Assembly: GCF_000410875.1 (NCBI RefSeq)
Contig: NZ_AROI01000016.1
Location: forward strand, 240,167 to 304,166
Length of the DNA: 64,000 bases
Origin: Halopseudomonas pelagia CL-AP6
Lineage (GTDB): Bacteria > Pseudomonadota > Gammaproteobacteria > Pseudomonadales > Pseudomonadaceae
Direction: 5' to 3'
Position numbers and translations under genes: made by a program. Each line of letters opens with the position of its first letter. The first letter of the stretch is position 1. The notes beneath the pieces are model-generated. The model was not told the origin of the DNA and searched no databases. It saw only the letters and a list, made by a program, of their open reading frames with translations. Positions 54,905-63,602 of this stretch are shown here, piece by piece.

Positions 54905-54967
54905 GTGGATTCCTTTAGAGTAAGGGGAGACACCCAGTACTACACCGGGCTCTGCAAACTACGAAGC

Positions 54968-54984
54968 AAGTGGTATGCCATCAT
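54968..54984. promoter_or_regulatory. Operator copy before the amino-acid-type ABC operon
   Basis: AAGTGGTATGCCATCAT contains GGTATGCC (54972-54979) about 65 bp before the binding-protein start. The left half, AAGTGGTAT, matches the 48,768 copy exactly. Confidence 0.6.
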
Positions 54985-55075
54985 TTTTTTTATTAACGGT
55001 TACAATAACTTAATAAATATGCGTGTTCTAAGTAAGCGCTACGGAGCTGCGCTTACGCTCCACCAATGAACAATA

Positions 55076-55095
55076 AAGAGTGGTATGCCTCTTAA
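55076..55095. promoter_or_regulatory. Second operator copy in the 54.9-55.3 kb gap
   Basis: AAAGAGTGGTATGCCTCTTA contains GGTATGCC (55082-55089) with matching flanks AGAG/CTCT, 110 bp from the 54,972 copy. The 401-bp gap (54905-55305) also holds a small hairpin (55033-55039 with 55049-55055) and a long one at 55244, and no visible gene. Confidence 0.6.
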
Positions 55096-55243
55096 TGACG
55101 CAGTATCGAACCCTGGGGCAATGCAGGGGCTACGCGGAGCCCGTAGGAACGAAAGAGCATGACCCGCATGACTAAGGATCATCGCAACACTGGAAGAGAG
55201 TATTTTGGTACGGAGGGGCTTTGCGGGGCGCTAACGAGTTTTG

Positions 55244-55276
55244 GCGGTAGCGGTCCGTATTAAACGGCGCTACCGC
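55244..55276. terminator. Long perfect hairpin downstream of the BASS-family symporter gene
   Basis: GCGGTAGCG (55244-55252) pairs with CGCTACCGC (55268-55276), and the inner CCGT/ACGG also pairs. It lies 30 bases past the symporter stop on the minus strand. There is no classic T-run, so termination is likely but not certain. Confidence 0.55.
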
Positions 55277-55305
55277 TCAATTGAGCTGGCTGTTGAATAA
55301 TGTTC

Positions 55306-56292
55306 TTAAGGCACTACCAGAACCGTATCGTCCGTTCTATCGGCATAGCGCTGGGCCAATACAGCGCACACCATCAGTTGGATCTGATGAAACAGCATCA
55401 AGGGCAATATCAGCATGCCGATAGTCCCGCCGGTGAACAGCACTTGCGCCATAGGCACGCCAGTAGCCAGGCTCTTCTTGGAGCCGGCGAACAGGATGGT
55501 GATACGATCTTCAGTATTGAATCCCAATCGTCGGCCGGCGAAATCGGTTATCACCAATGCCAGAGCGAGCAACAGGCAACAGGCAACCACCAGGCCAGCG
55601 AGCTGCGGCAAAGGCACCTGCTGCCAGATACCCCCCACTACCGCGTTACTGAAGGCACTGTAAACCACGAGCAGGATCGAGCCCTGGTCTACATATTTGA
55701 GCCAGCTCTTGTTACGCGCGACCCATTCACCAATCCAATGTCTGGCAATCTGACCAGCGATAAATGGCAGCAACAGTTGCACCACGATCTTGCTGATCGC
55801 ATCCATAGTGCTCGACTCTTGCACCTGCGCCCCCATCAGCAACATGACCAAGAGCGGTGTGAGGAAAATCCCCAGCAAGCTTGAAGTTGCGGCGCTGCAG
55901 ATCGCTGCAGGGATATTGCCGCGTGCCAGTGAGGTAAATGCAATCGCGGATTGAACGGTCGCCGGCAGCGCGCAGAGAAACAGGATGCCCAGGTATAGCT
56001 CGGTACCCACCAGCGGAGAAAGGATGGGTTTCAGGGCCAGACCGAGCAGCGGGAACATGATGAATGTGCAGGTGAACACCAGCAGATGTAACCGCCAGTG
56101 CGTCATTCCGGACACTATGGCGGTGCTTGAAAGCTTTGCTCCGTGGAGAAAGAACAATAGACCTATAGCAAGGTTGGTGATCCAGCCAAATGCGACTGCC
56201 GTCTGGCCTTGCGCGGGCAAGAAGCTGGCAAGGATAACGATGGCGATAAGGCTGAGGGTGAAGTTGTCAGGCAGTAAGCGGGGTCTGGCCAT
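55306..56292 (-). CDS. Bile acid:sodium symporter-like transporter (YfeH type)
   Basis: This 328-residue membrane protein with about ten helices matches the YfeH branch of the BASS/SBF family. It begins PRLLPDNFTLSLIAIVILAS and has GLLFFLHGAKLS and CALPATVQSAIAFTSLARGN, the substrate/Na+ crossover region. The family moves organic anions with Na+; the substrate of YfeH-type members is not established. It is divergent from the AraC-type gene at 56,380, which may regulate it. Confidence 0.9.
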   Translation of the reverse strand: MARPRLLPDNFTLSLIAIVILASFLPAQGQTAVAFGWITNLAIGLLFFLHGAKLSSTAIVSGMTHWRLHLLVFTCTFIMFPLLGLALKPILSPLVGTELYLGILFLCALPATVQSAIAFTSLARGNIPAAICSAATSSLLGIFLTPLLVMLLMGAQVQESSTMDAISKIVVQLLLPFIAGQIARHWIGEWVARNKSWLKYVDQGSILLVVYSAFSNAVVGGIWQQVPLPQLAGLVVACCLLLALALVITDFAGRRLGFNTEDRITILFAGSKKSLATGVPMAQVLFTGGTIGMLILPLMLFHQIQLMVCAVLAQRYADRTDDTVLVVP

Positions 56293-56379
56293 GGTGCAAT
56301 TCCGATAAGTAGCTTGCGGGTAAGTTCGGGTCAGTCTACTATTTCGAAAAATTACGGACTAACGCGATAAGCCACCAAA

Positions 56380-57195
56380 ATGTCGAGAAACGGACAATCC
56401 AGACTTGAAATCCGAGACATTCCTGCTCTCTCCTCGCTACCAAGACGATTATTTGCCCGGGCAGAATCGCTTAGGGCAAGCACTACCACCGAGTGGCATA
56501 GCCATCCGTGGGCTCAATTATCCTATGCCATTCGGGGCGTTCTTTCGGTTCATACCGAGACCGGGCGATTCCTGGCGCCGCCCCAGCGCGCCATTCTTAT
56601 CCCGCCCGAACTATCTCACTCAGTCATCAGCTCCCCTGCCACTGAAATGCGTAGTCTCTATGTGGACGCCGCCGCTATTTCCTGGGCTCAAGCCAAATGT
56701 AAAGTTCTAGAGATCACCCCGCTGACCCGCGAATTGATCAGTCACTTTAGTAATTTCCCGGCAGAATATGACGAAGAAGGTACTCACGGCCGCGTTGCCG
56801 ACGCGCTACTGGACCAACTCCAAACTGCTCCCGAAGCGCGACTTCATTTACCCTGGCCAACAGACCCGCGACTCCAGAGAATGTGTGAAGAGCTATATGC
56901 CGCACCGTATTTGAACCAGACACTTGGAGAGTGGAGCGCCAGCCTGGGGTTATCGGAAAGGACCTTGACCCGCGCCTTCTCAAAGGAAACCGGCTTTACC
57001 TTCCGAGCGTGGCGACAACGGCTACGCCTGCTGAGCGCTCTGCCACTGCTCGAACAACGTCAGCGTGTAACCGATGTGGCCTTAGCCTGCGGCTACGACT
57101 CGACATCGGCGTTTATTGCAGCCTTTCGCAAGCAGACCGGGCTGACGCCTGGCGATTTTCTGGGTGACGACACTGCCAACGCACGCCTGGAATAA
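56380..57195 (+). CDS. AraC-family regulator with N-terminal cupin
   Basis: This 271-residue protein has a cupin-like ligand domain (WHSHPWAQLSYAIRGVLSVHTE at about residues 40-60) and a C-terminal AraC HTH pair (LGEWSASLGLSERTLTRAF, VTDVALACGYDSTSAFIAAF, KQTGLTPGDF). It is similar to NimR/YdeO-like regulators that control a divergent transporter, here the BASS-type symporter. It is the last chromosomal gene before the mobile island. Confidence 0.88.
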   Translation: MSRNGQSRLEIRDIPALSSLPRRLFARAESLRASTTTEWHSHPWAQLSYAIRGVLSVHTETGRFLAPPQRAILIPPELSHSVISSPATEMRSLYVDAAAISWAQAKCKVLEITPLTRELISHFSNFPAEYDEEGTHGRVADALLDQLQTAPEARLHLPWPTDPRLQRMCEELYAAPYLNQTLGEWSASLGLSERTLTRAFSKETGFTFRAWRQRLRLLSALPLLEQRQRVTDVALACGYDSTSAFIAAFRKQTGLTPGDFLGDDTANARLE

Positions 57196-57277
57196 GGACA
57201 ACTGAAAGAAAAATGTAGCACTGAGCGGCTGTTCTTTGCAGGTTCGTGAGGGTTCTCTCGTCCGCCGTTCACCGCAC

Positions 57278-57317
57278 AAATGAAAAAGCCCCAGCTTGCG
57301 CTGGGGCTTTTTCATTT
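57278..57317. terminator. Perfect 18-bp-stem terminator beside the island junction
   Basis: AAATGAAAAAGCCCCAGC pairs fully with its complement around the loop TTGC, and both sides give a T-run. This is the form of the terminator that follows tRNA genes in Pseudomonas. It fits the end of a leftward tRNA-Ser gene now split by the island. Confidence 0.9.
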
Positions 57318-57320
57318 GTC

Positions 57321-57334
57321 TGGCGGAGAGAGAG
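57321..57334 (-). other. Probable att site: tRNA-Ser 3'-end fragment
   Basis: TGGCGGAGAGAGAG is the reverse complement of CTCTCTCTCCGCCA, the CCA-ended 3' terminus of Pseudomonas tRNA-Ser genes. No complete tRNA follows: the match stops after 14 bases. With the terminator on its left and an integrase 200 bp to its right, this is best read as one end of an integrated island. The intact tRNA should be beyond the right edge of the window. Confidence 0.7.
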
Positions 57335-57529
57335 TCCTCCAAATCGAAACCCAAAAAAAGACAAAGAAAACCAAAAGATAATTAAATATCAATAACATGT
57401 AAGCGAATCACTTCCAAAATAGACCAATTACACGCGACCATGACCAGCGCCAAAGTATGGGCAGAAGTATGGGCTGAAATGCGCAAGATCGTTTACCATA
57501 GAGCGACATAAACCTGAGAGCGAATAGCG

Positions 57530-58738
57530 ATGCCGGCCCTGAATGCGAAACAGATCGAAAAACTCCTGCGCAACGGAGATCCGGGCCTCACTAACGACGG
57601 CCAAGGCCTGTACCTGAAAATCAGCAAAGCTGGCAGCGCGAGCTGGATCTATCGCTTCAAGCTTGATGGGCGCACTAGGGATATGGGCCTTGGAAAATAT
57701 CCAGATATCTCGCTTGCTCAAGCTAGAGAAAAGGCAACAGATGCGAGGCGCAAAGCAAAGTCAGGCCTTGACCCCATCAACGAGAAGCACCTGGAAGAAC
57801 AGCAAGCCAAGGCAAAACGCCTTGAGGCTGAAGCTCAAGGCCTGGATTTCAGCCGCTTATGCGAAGACTACATCGCCACGCACAAAGCAGGCTGGAAAAG
57901 CGCCAAGCACGCTCAACAGTGGGCAAACACCCTCAGCACCTACGCATACCCGGTTATAGGTAGCCTTCACCCGAAAGACATTCATACTGCGCATTTGATC
58001 AGTATTCTGAAGCCCATATGGGGCAACAAGACAGAAACTGCTAACCGAGTAAGAAACCGGATTGAGCTGGTGCTCGACGCGGCCAAGGCTCAAGGATTGC
58101 GGGAAGGTGAGAATCCAGCACGCTGGCGAGGCCACCTTGACAAGCTCCTGCCCAAGCCATCAAAAGTCGCAAAGGTTAAGCACCATGCAGCGATGCCCTG
58201 GAATGAGCTCTCCGGCTTCATGAAACTCGTCTCCCGGAAGCAGGGAGCATCTTTCCGTGCCATGGAGATGACCATCATGACGGCATGCCGCACGAGCGAG
58301 GTGCTGAACGCCACATGGGAAGAGATCGACCTGACTGCAAACACTTGGACCATTCCACCTGAACGCATGAAGGCTGGTGGCGAGCACAGAGTCCCCGTAA
58401 GCAAGCAACTAAGAGTGTTACTGGAGGCATTGCCGAGATTAAGCGGTTCACCATACGTCTTTCCCGGTGCTCGAGCAGGGCGTCCGCTGTCTAACATGTC
58501 GATGATGATGGCATTGCGAGGACTCGGCTTTGAACATCTCACAATGCATGGCTTCAGATCTACTTTCCGAGACTGGGCAGCTGAATACACCAACCACGCA
58601 AGAGACGTATGCGAGCAAGCCTTGGCTCATTCATTGGGGAATAAAGTCGAGGCTGCCTACCGAAGAGGCGACCTTTTCTCAAAGCGAGCGCGCCTTATGG
58701 ACGACTGGGCAGACTTTCTATATGCACCTGCCTTTTAA
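57530..58738 (+). CDS. Tyrosine-type site-specific integrase (P4/CP4 family)
   Basis: This 402-residue integrase has the DUF4102 N-terminal arm-binding domain (NDGQGLYLKISKAGSASWIYRF), a core-binding domain at about 105-200 and a catalytic domain with Arg254 (TACRTSEV), His340 and Arg343 (HGFRSTFRDW), His367 (LAHSLG) and the nucleophile Tyr377 (AYRRGD). All catalytic residues are intact, so it should be active. Such integrases target tRNA 3' ends, in line with the tRNA-Ser-like sequence 200 bp upstream. Confidence 0.95.
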   Translation: MPALNAKQIEKLLRNGDPGLTNDGQGLYLKISKAGSASWIYRFKLDGRTRDMGLGKYPDISLAQAREKATDARRKAKSGLDPINEKHLEEQQAKAKRLEAEAQGLDFSRLCEDYIATHKAGWKSAKHAQQWANTLSTYAYPVIGSLHPKDIHTAHLISILKPIWGNKTETANRVRNRIELVLDAAKAQGLREGENPARWRGHLDKLLPKPSKVAKVKHHAAMPWNELSGFMKLVSRKQGASFRAMEMTIMTACRTSEVLNATWEEIDLTANTWTIPPERMKAGGEHRVPVSKQLRVLLEALPRLSGSPYVFPGARAGRPLSNMSMMMALRGLGFEHLTMHGFRSTFRDWAAEYTNHARDVCEQALAHSLGNKVEAAYRRGDLFSKRARLMDDWADFLYAPAF

Positions 58739-58769
58739 GCAGAACACCAGAAGGAGATTACCGCAATTG

Positions 58770-59861
58770 ATGAGACAAGCTTACAGAATCTTGAAGCTCG
58801 CTAATATCGCTGAAGCGAGCAAAGCAGACCCGATTCAGCTCCTTGAAGAAATATGTTTGAAAGGAGAGCCTGCTTATATATTGTGCCCTACAGCCCCGAC
58901 CACCCTTGCCACCTACGCACTAGAGCGTGAAAGAAGCGGCAAACCTTGGCTGCCAAAGCAAACGCTGTACGAAAGCTACAGTCGTGAGATTAGCTTTTTT
59001 TCAGACAACACTACTTCCAATTCTTCATTTAAAATACCACCCGAAACTTTCCTAAAGATACCTGACGAGAAACTCAAGCTCCTTACCGTTCACGAAACAA
59101 TCGAAGTTAGTCGTTTCTCGGGAACGATGACCATTAATATCGACAACCAGTTTCATCAAGAAGTAGTGGCGCGAAGCCCAAGCAGCTATTTTACACCCAA
59201 GAAATCAAACGATCCCTATCCGCAGAAGAAAAATAGAATCCCATTTTTGATGGAGCACTACATAATTACCACGAAATGCGACTCAAATTATGGCAATCAT
59301 TGCACCGAAGCCCCTGCAACAATTTCCATTAGCGATATATGGGTGCATGAGGACGCTGCTGCCACAGCTATAAACTCGATACTCACTCAGTGGAGACAAA
59401 ACCATCCCTGGCGCACTCCTGCCTTGGGAATTCTTATTGAAACAGCGGAGAAATTCTTCAAAGGAAGTTTCCCGATCGAACCTACTACACCAGAAGAACG
59501 CATCAAAATTGAAAGCCATTTAAAATACAGACTGAATGACTTCACAGAAAAACAAATCGAGATATGCCGGATACTAATAACCCCAGAAAAATTTAACAGA
59601 AAAGGCAAGTCAAATATGCAAATGTGGGAACTCAGTCGCGACGAGATCGAAGATCACATATCAATTAGCCTTCAACACATGATCAACACTGCAAAACACC
59701 TAAACAAGGTAAATCTTCAGTCTAACGCCAAGAGAATTAACGAAGAATTAGGGAAAATCGGCCCTATCAAACGCAAACTTTTCTCCTATAAAAAACTCAA
59801 TGTCGCAACAAAGGCAATAAAACTAAATCAAGGACAGTACGGCTCTCTCGAAAACTATTAG
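58770..59861 (+). CDS. Unrecognised AT-rich island gene
   Basis: From ATG 58770 the protein has 363 residues; AAGGAG lies just upstream and TTG 58767 is an alternative. The frame is open further into the integrase gene, but that part is a shadow. I do not recognise the family. It looks soluble and has mixed alpha/beta character, with a Lys-rich C-terminus. Base composition is clearly AT-richer than the chromosome. It lies 31 bp after the integrase, in the place CP4-57 uses for yfjH, and could be cargo such as a defence or regulatory gene; this is speculation. Confidence 0.7.
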   Translation: MRQAYRILKLANIAEASKADPIQLLEEICLKGEPAYILCPTAPTTLATYALERERSGKPWLPKQTLYESYSREISFFSDNTTSNSSFKIPPETFLKIPDEKLKLLTVHETIEVSRFSGTMTINIDNQFHQEVVARSPSSYFTPKKSNDPYPQKKNRIPFLMEHYIITTKCDSNYGNHCTEAPATISISDIWVHEDAAATAINSILTQWRQNHPWRTPALGILIETAEKFFKGSFPIEPTTPEERIKIESHLKYRLNDFTEKQIEICRILITPEKFNRKGKSNMQMWELSRDEIEDHISISLQHMINTAKHLNKVNLQSNAKRINEELGKIGPIKRKLFSYKKLNVATKAIKLNQGQYGSLENY

Positions 59862-59924
59862 CCTTCAAAATTCTAGGTGTTTCATCAGGCAAGTACAAAA
59901 CGGTTACAAAACTAACTCTCGAGA

Positions 59925-60122
59925 GTGTACAGTTCAAAAATTAACCTGATCGATCGCGGCTTGCAATACATTAGCATCCGCTATAGCGAACGTGTGGCCG
60001 AGGCTAGCGTGGAGCCGTCGGTGGGCAGCAAAGGCAACAGTTACGCCAACACCCTGGCTGAGACGATCAGCGGCCTGGACAAGGCCGAGGTGGATCTCCA
60101 GGCGGCCGTGGCGTTATCCTGA
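59925..60122 (+). pseudogene. IS3-family transposase (OrfB) remnant
   Basis: The frame contains DRGLQYISIRYSERVAEA, then VEPSVGSKGNSYANTLAETI and GLDKAEV. This is the DDE integrase block of IS3-group transposases, keeping the second Asp (DRG) and the Glu (LAETI). Everything upstream of it, including the first Asp, is missing. The match continues in another frame after about 60092 (ISRRPWRY), so a frameshift is present. No terminal inverted repeats are visible. It is a decayed fragment with GC-rich codon use unlike its AT-rich neighbours. Nothing is visible from 60123 to 60358. Confidence 0.85.
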
Positions 60123-60358
60123 GCAAATGGGGGCTCGACACCTCCCAATAAGGTGCATTGATTCAATCACCAGCGACCGCGCGAATCCATCGGTCATGAA
60201 CAGCCCGCAAATCCTGAGGCAAGCTACCACCGGCAATTAGCCAATCAGGCTACTGAAGGTGGCGGTTTGACTTAACCAAACAGCCTCTGCGAAACCCGGC
60301 ACAGTTCAGCCCCACCAGAGAGAATGCCGCTCACGTCAACCCCAGAGCGGGGCCGCTG

Positions 60359-61444
60359 TCAGATTAATACTTGATCTGCAAAGTCTGAAAAAAACCCGTT
60401 CACACTAGCAGTCTGCTTTCGCTCAAGCCTTTTAACCCACCCTCTAAAGTACGTCCGTTCACGCGGACAGAACCAGCTAATTATTATGTCTGACTTGACC
60501 AGATACTCCAGTGTATATTTGTATAGGTGGCCACGCTGCTCTTTCTGACTGCGGTGGATGGCACCAATCCCTAAATAGCGATATTCAGCCTTTTTACTAT
60601 TACAGTTGAAATGATACCCAGCACCATGCGTCACTTTATCCGACCAGTAGCGGCCTATCATGTCAGCAATCCGAACATCAGCACGACGCTTCGATCCATC
60701 AAATACTAGCAAGACGTGCACATGAAACCCTTTCAACACGCCGTACTCTATTTTTGCAACATGCCCCACCAGATTAGAAATGAAATCATTTTTCAGCTCC
60801 ACGTACAAAGCGTCCCAGTCAGCTTTCACGCGAGCAAGATCTTCTGAAAAAAAGTCCTCCCTGCCAACAAAATACCCTCTCCTATAGTGCAGATCCACTC
60901 TAACAAACAGCAACTTTGCATGCCTATCGAACAGACTATCAACATAAGAGTATAGACTCGCCCTTCGCTGATAGACCCCCTTATCCATCCGCTTCTTCAG
61001 ATCATCTACCCCCCACTCACGACAGCCCTCCCTCATAATCTCAACAATATGCTTTCCCAACGCTACCAGCTGTCTCGCAGAGGGTTTACCAGCACTCAAC
61101 AACAATTGATAGTCATCTTCGTACTGACGCGCAGCCTGAATAAATATTCTCAACACTGGATCAACCTCATAACGCGATGATAAATTTGAGCAATAAATTA
61201 AATCATTAATCTTCTTTATCAAATCCATTAGCCTTCGACCAGTCTCCGAAATGTACTTCTTTTCACAACCACATTTTTCGACCAATTCGAAGTGAGTATC
61301 ATCAGAGGAAACCACTTTCCAGAATACCACCTCGATCTTTTTCCGCAGATGCTTCTCTTCCTCTCTACTGAAGACAGGTTCGCTAAAGCCACCCTCACAC
61401 TCGTCAATCCATTCTAACTCAAAGTCTTTATATACAGACTCCAT
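60359..61444 (-). CDS. Inovirus Gp2-like protein (YagK/YfjJ C-terminal family)
   Basis: This 361-residue protein matches the YfjJ/inovirus Gp2 type: a C-terminal domain with LLFVRVDLHYRRGYF, then KGFHVHVLLVFDGSKR (His241-x-His243) and RGHLYKYTLEYLVKSD with Tyr308, Tyr310 and Tyr314. The His-x-His strand followed by tyrosines resembles rolling-circle (HUH) replication initiators. That it nicks DNA is my inference. It is the last gene of the alpA-yfjI-yfjJ module, separated from yfjI by 221 bp of AT-rich sequence. Confidence 0.78.
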   Translation of the reverse strand: MESVYKDFELEWIDECEGGFSEPVFSREEEKHLRKKIEVVFWKVVSSDDTHFELVEKCGCEKKYISETGRRLMDLIKKINDLIYCSNLSSRYEVDPVLRIFIQAARQYEDDYQLLLSAGKPSARQLVALGKHIVEIMREGCREWGVDDLKKRMDKGVYQRRASLYSYVDSLFDRHAKLLFVRVDLHYRRGYFVGREDFFSEDLARVKADWDALYVELKNDFISNLVGHVAKIEYGVLKGFHVHVLLVFDGSKRRADVRIADMIGRYWSDKVTHGAGYHFNCNSKKAEYRYLGIGAIHRSQKEQRGHLYKYTLEYLVKSDIIISWFCPRERTYFRGWVKRLERKQTASVNGFFSDFADQVLI

Positions 61445-61665
61445 AACTTTCCCTCCAAGCCATCACTACTACATCATGCAATAGAAACCACTACTAGCAA
61501 GACTAATCAAGCAATAGACCAGTTAGATTAATGTCAGTTAATATAACAATATTACTTAAGATAATAAGTTAATAATATATATTCCTGCCCTTCAATTTAG
61601 CAACAACCTAGAAGCATGCAGCGCACATTCAAAAATTTGAATAATAATTAAAGGAATTTACAATA

Positions 61666-63144
61666 TTAGTACCCGTAGGCAACTTCCTGCATCATCCTGT
61701 AAGGCTCATACTGAGCCCAGGGCATCAGGTCCACATAGCTTGTTTTCTCATATCTACCAACAACTAGTTTTCTTGAAATAACGAGCCAGTCTAGTGCCGC
61801 ATCTAATCGAGACTTTTTTCTGACGCAGCTGGGACCGTACTGCATAATCCTGTTTTTCTTCATATACCTGATACCTCTTAGCGAGAAGCGCCCCAACCAT
61901 GCCAATAGGGTTTCAGCATCCTGAATAGGCTGAGGCAAGGCATTGAAGAGGCGAGAAAAGTTATCAGAACAGTACATGCAAATTGAAATAGCAGCGTCCA
62001 ATGCCTCTCTCCTAATAGGGTGACCTAGGCCATACTCCAAGCAACTAATCAACGCTGCTACTCTCGCAATGTTATCCGCCAACTTCGAGGCATGGTCTTT
62101 CATGTTTTCGAAACGTCCGCCTTGGTTAATCTCCCGTTCGATGGCGTTACATATAGCCAGCCAGTAGGGCTCGAGACTCTCCTCAAAAGTAATTACCTGA
62201 CGGACAAACCCTTGCGTATCATCGTCCACGCTCAACCTAAGGAGCTCTATAATTCGCTCATTAAATCGCTCCATTGCATCGTGACCTGGCTTCCCCCCAA
62301 ACTCAAAACGCGCACCTTGAGTACTAATTGGTGTAAAAATCAGCGCTCTCGCCCAGAACCCTATATCGCGAGCCTCGTCACCTTTGCGTTCAATGAATTC
62401 CCTCATGACGCCTGGTTGCACTGAAACCGATATGGTCAAGCGCCCATCAACGATTTCTATGCTGCCCGTCGTACTTCTCTCAATAGAGCAGTCAGACCCA
62501 CTCCATAAGCTGTTCAGGACCGGTAGGCTACGAAACGCGTGTCCCTTGAAGATCGTACCGCCCTCGCTCGAAACCAGGGCCGCATTCTTGCTTCCCTCGT
62601 GCATACGCTGCAGCAGAGCAGAGATGGTGGTATCGTCGTAAAGGAACGTGGGTGAAGTCGGCTCAATCGGCACCTCAGCGCTCATTTCCTTTAGTATCTC
62701 CAGAAATTCCTCGCGATCAGCGCCCTTTCGTGACAACGCTCTCTTCTTCGCTTTCAGCGAATCTGACCAAGCCTCCTGGTTCAGCTTCCAGTCAGCCATT
62801 TCTTTTCGGTATTTCTCTTTTTGCTCTCCCTGGAAAGTACGGAGGCCCGATAGAAAGTGCTTTTCTACAGCTGTCTTTCTCTCACCCGACTCCGCTAAAG
62901 CAAAGGTCATAATGGATACCGGAGTTCTTACCCCTGTTGGAGCCTGAACATCGACAGCCCCTTGCAGCGCGATAGATCCAGCTGTCAGCGCTGCCATGAG
63001 TGCTAGGTCGAAAGGAGCCTTTGTATTACTCGTGACCTCGCTCACAGCCGCCATTACTAGCCCCGGAAGATCGTTCCTCAGGTAGAGGGGACTCCCCGGC
63101 ACCGGCAGCGCCATAATTGAAGGCTCAATCTGGCAATACCCCAT
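61666..63144 (-). CDS. DUF3987 (YfjI-like) protein
   Basis: This 492-residue protein has the DUF3987/YfjI pattern: an N-terminal hydrophobic region (FDLALMAALTAGSIALQGAVDVQAP), a degenerate P-loop-like segment ALAESGERKTAVEKHF, a coiled segment at about 110-165, and WSGSDCSIERSTTGSIEIVDGRLT. YfjI-type proteins accompany AlpA in satellites and prophages, where they probably act in replication; their biochemistry is not settled. The start overlaps the alpA stop (TAATG), so the two are coupled. Confidence 0.85.
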   Translation of the reverse strand: MGYCQIEPSIMALPVPGSPLYLRNDLPGLVMAAVSEVTSNTKAPFDLALMAALTAGSIALQGAVDVQAPTGVRTPVSIMTFALAESGERKTAVEKHFLSGLRTFQGEQKEKYRKEMADWKLNQEAWSDSLKAKKRALSRKGADREEFLEILKEMSAEVPIEPTSPTFLYDDTTISALLQRMHEGSKNAALVSSEGGTIFKGHAFRSLPVLNSLWSGSDCSIERSTTGSIEIVDGRLTISVSVQPGVMREFIERKGDEARDIGFWARALIFTPISTQGARFEFGGKPGHDAMERFNERIIELLRLSVDDDTQGFVRQVITFEESLEPYWLAICNAIEREINQGGRFENMKDHASKLADNIARVAALISCLEYGLGHPIRREALDAAISICMYCSDNFSRLFNALPQPIQDAETLLAWLGRFSLRGIRYMKKNRIMQYGPSCVRKKSRLDAALDWLVISRKLVVGRYEKTSYVDLMPWAQYEPYRMMQEVAYGY

Positions 63145-63380
63145 TACATCCCCCCTCCCCGCTGCGATTTACGAGACTCAATCCAGGCATCCAGCTCATC
63201 CGCGTCCCAAGCCACCGCACCTAGCCGACTAGTAGTCGCCCCTAACTTAATGCGTTGTGGAAAAGATGCGTCGAAATAAACCGAACGCTCATTCATTCTG
63301 TTGTACAACGATGAGCTCGAAAGCCCTGTCCGTGACACCACATCTTTCAATCGAAGCAATCGTTTGTGCTTAGTAGTCAT
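63144..63380 (-). CDS. alpA: AlpA-family excisionase/regulator
   Basis: The start at ATG 63380, with a GGAGGG ribosome-binding site, gives 78 residues; the frame extends 19 codons upstream. It is an AlpA/MerR-type helix-turn-helix protein: LLRLKDVVSRTGLSSSSLYNRM, then FPQRIKLGATTSRLGAVAWDADELDAWIE. AlpA proteins activate integrase or excision genes and act as master regulators of Gram-negative phage-inducible islands. It heads the leftward alpA-yfjI-yfjJ module. Confidence 0.93.
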   Translation of the reverse strand: MTTKHKRLLRLKDVVSRTGLSSSSLYNRMNERSVYFDASFPQRIKLGATTSRLGAVAWDADELDAWIESRKSQRGGGM

Positions 63381-63602
63381 CGCTACCCTCCAGCAGTTAA
63401 CCGTGGGTGCACTGTCCCTCAAATTCTGAATCGCCATAAGACGGCGATTGATGGGCGATTCACTTTTTTGGTAAGACTTTCCGGCGTCAAAACAATGGCA
63501 GATAGCAGTGAAGGCAGACCCCGGGTGGAGCAGTGCACGCGATTTCTGCTACTAGTAGCAGGAAAAGCAGGGGCTGCAGGTAGAAGCTGCTCGCCTGGCT
63601 AG

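Noticed and set aside
57335..57420. Complete tRNA-Ser gene next to the att-like sequence
   Set aside because: Only 14 bases of the tRNA 3' end match; no acceptor, anticodon or D-arm sequence follows.
58530..58769. Upstream start of the orphan island gene inside the integrase gene
   Set aside because: This part is the integrase sequence in another frame; a ribosome-binding site before 58770 sets a better start.
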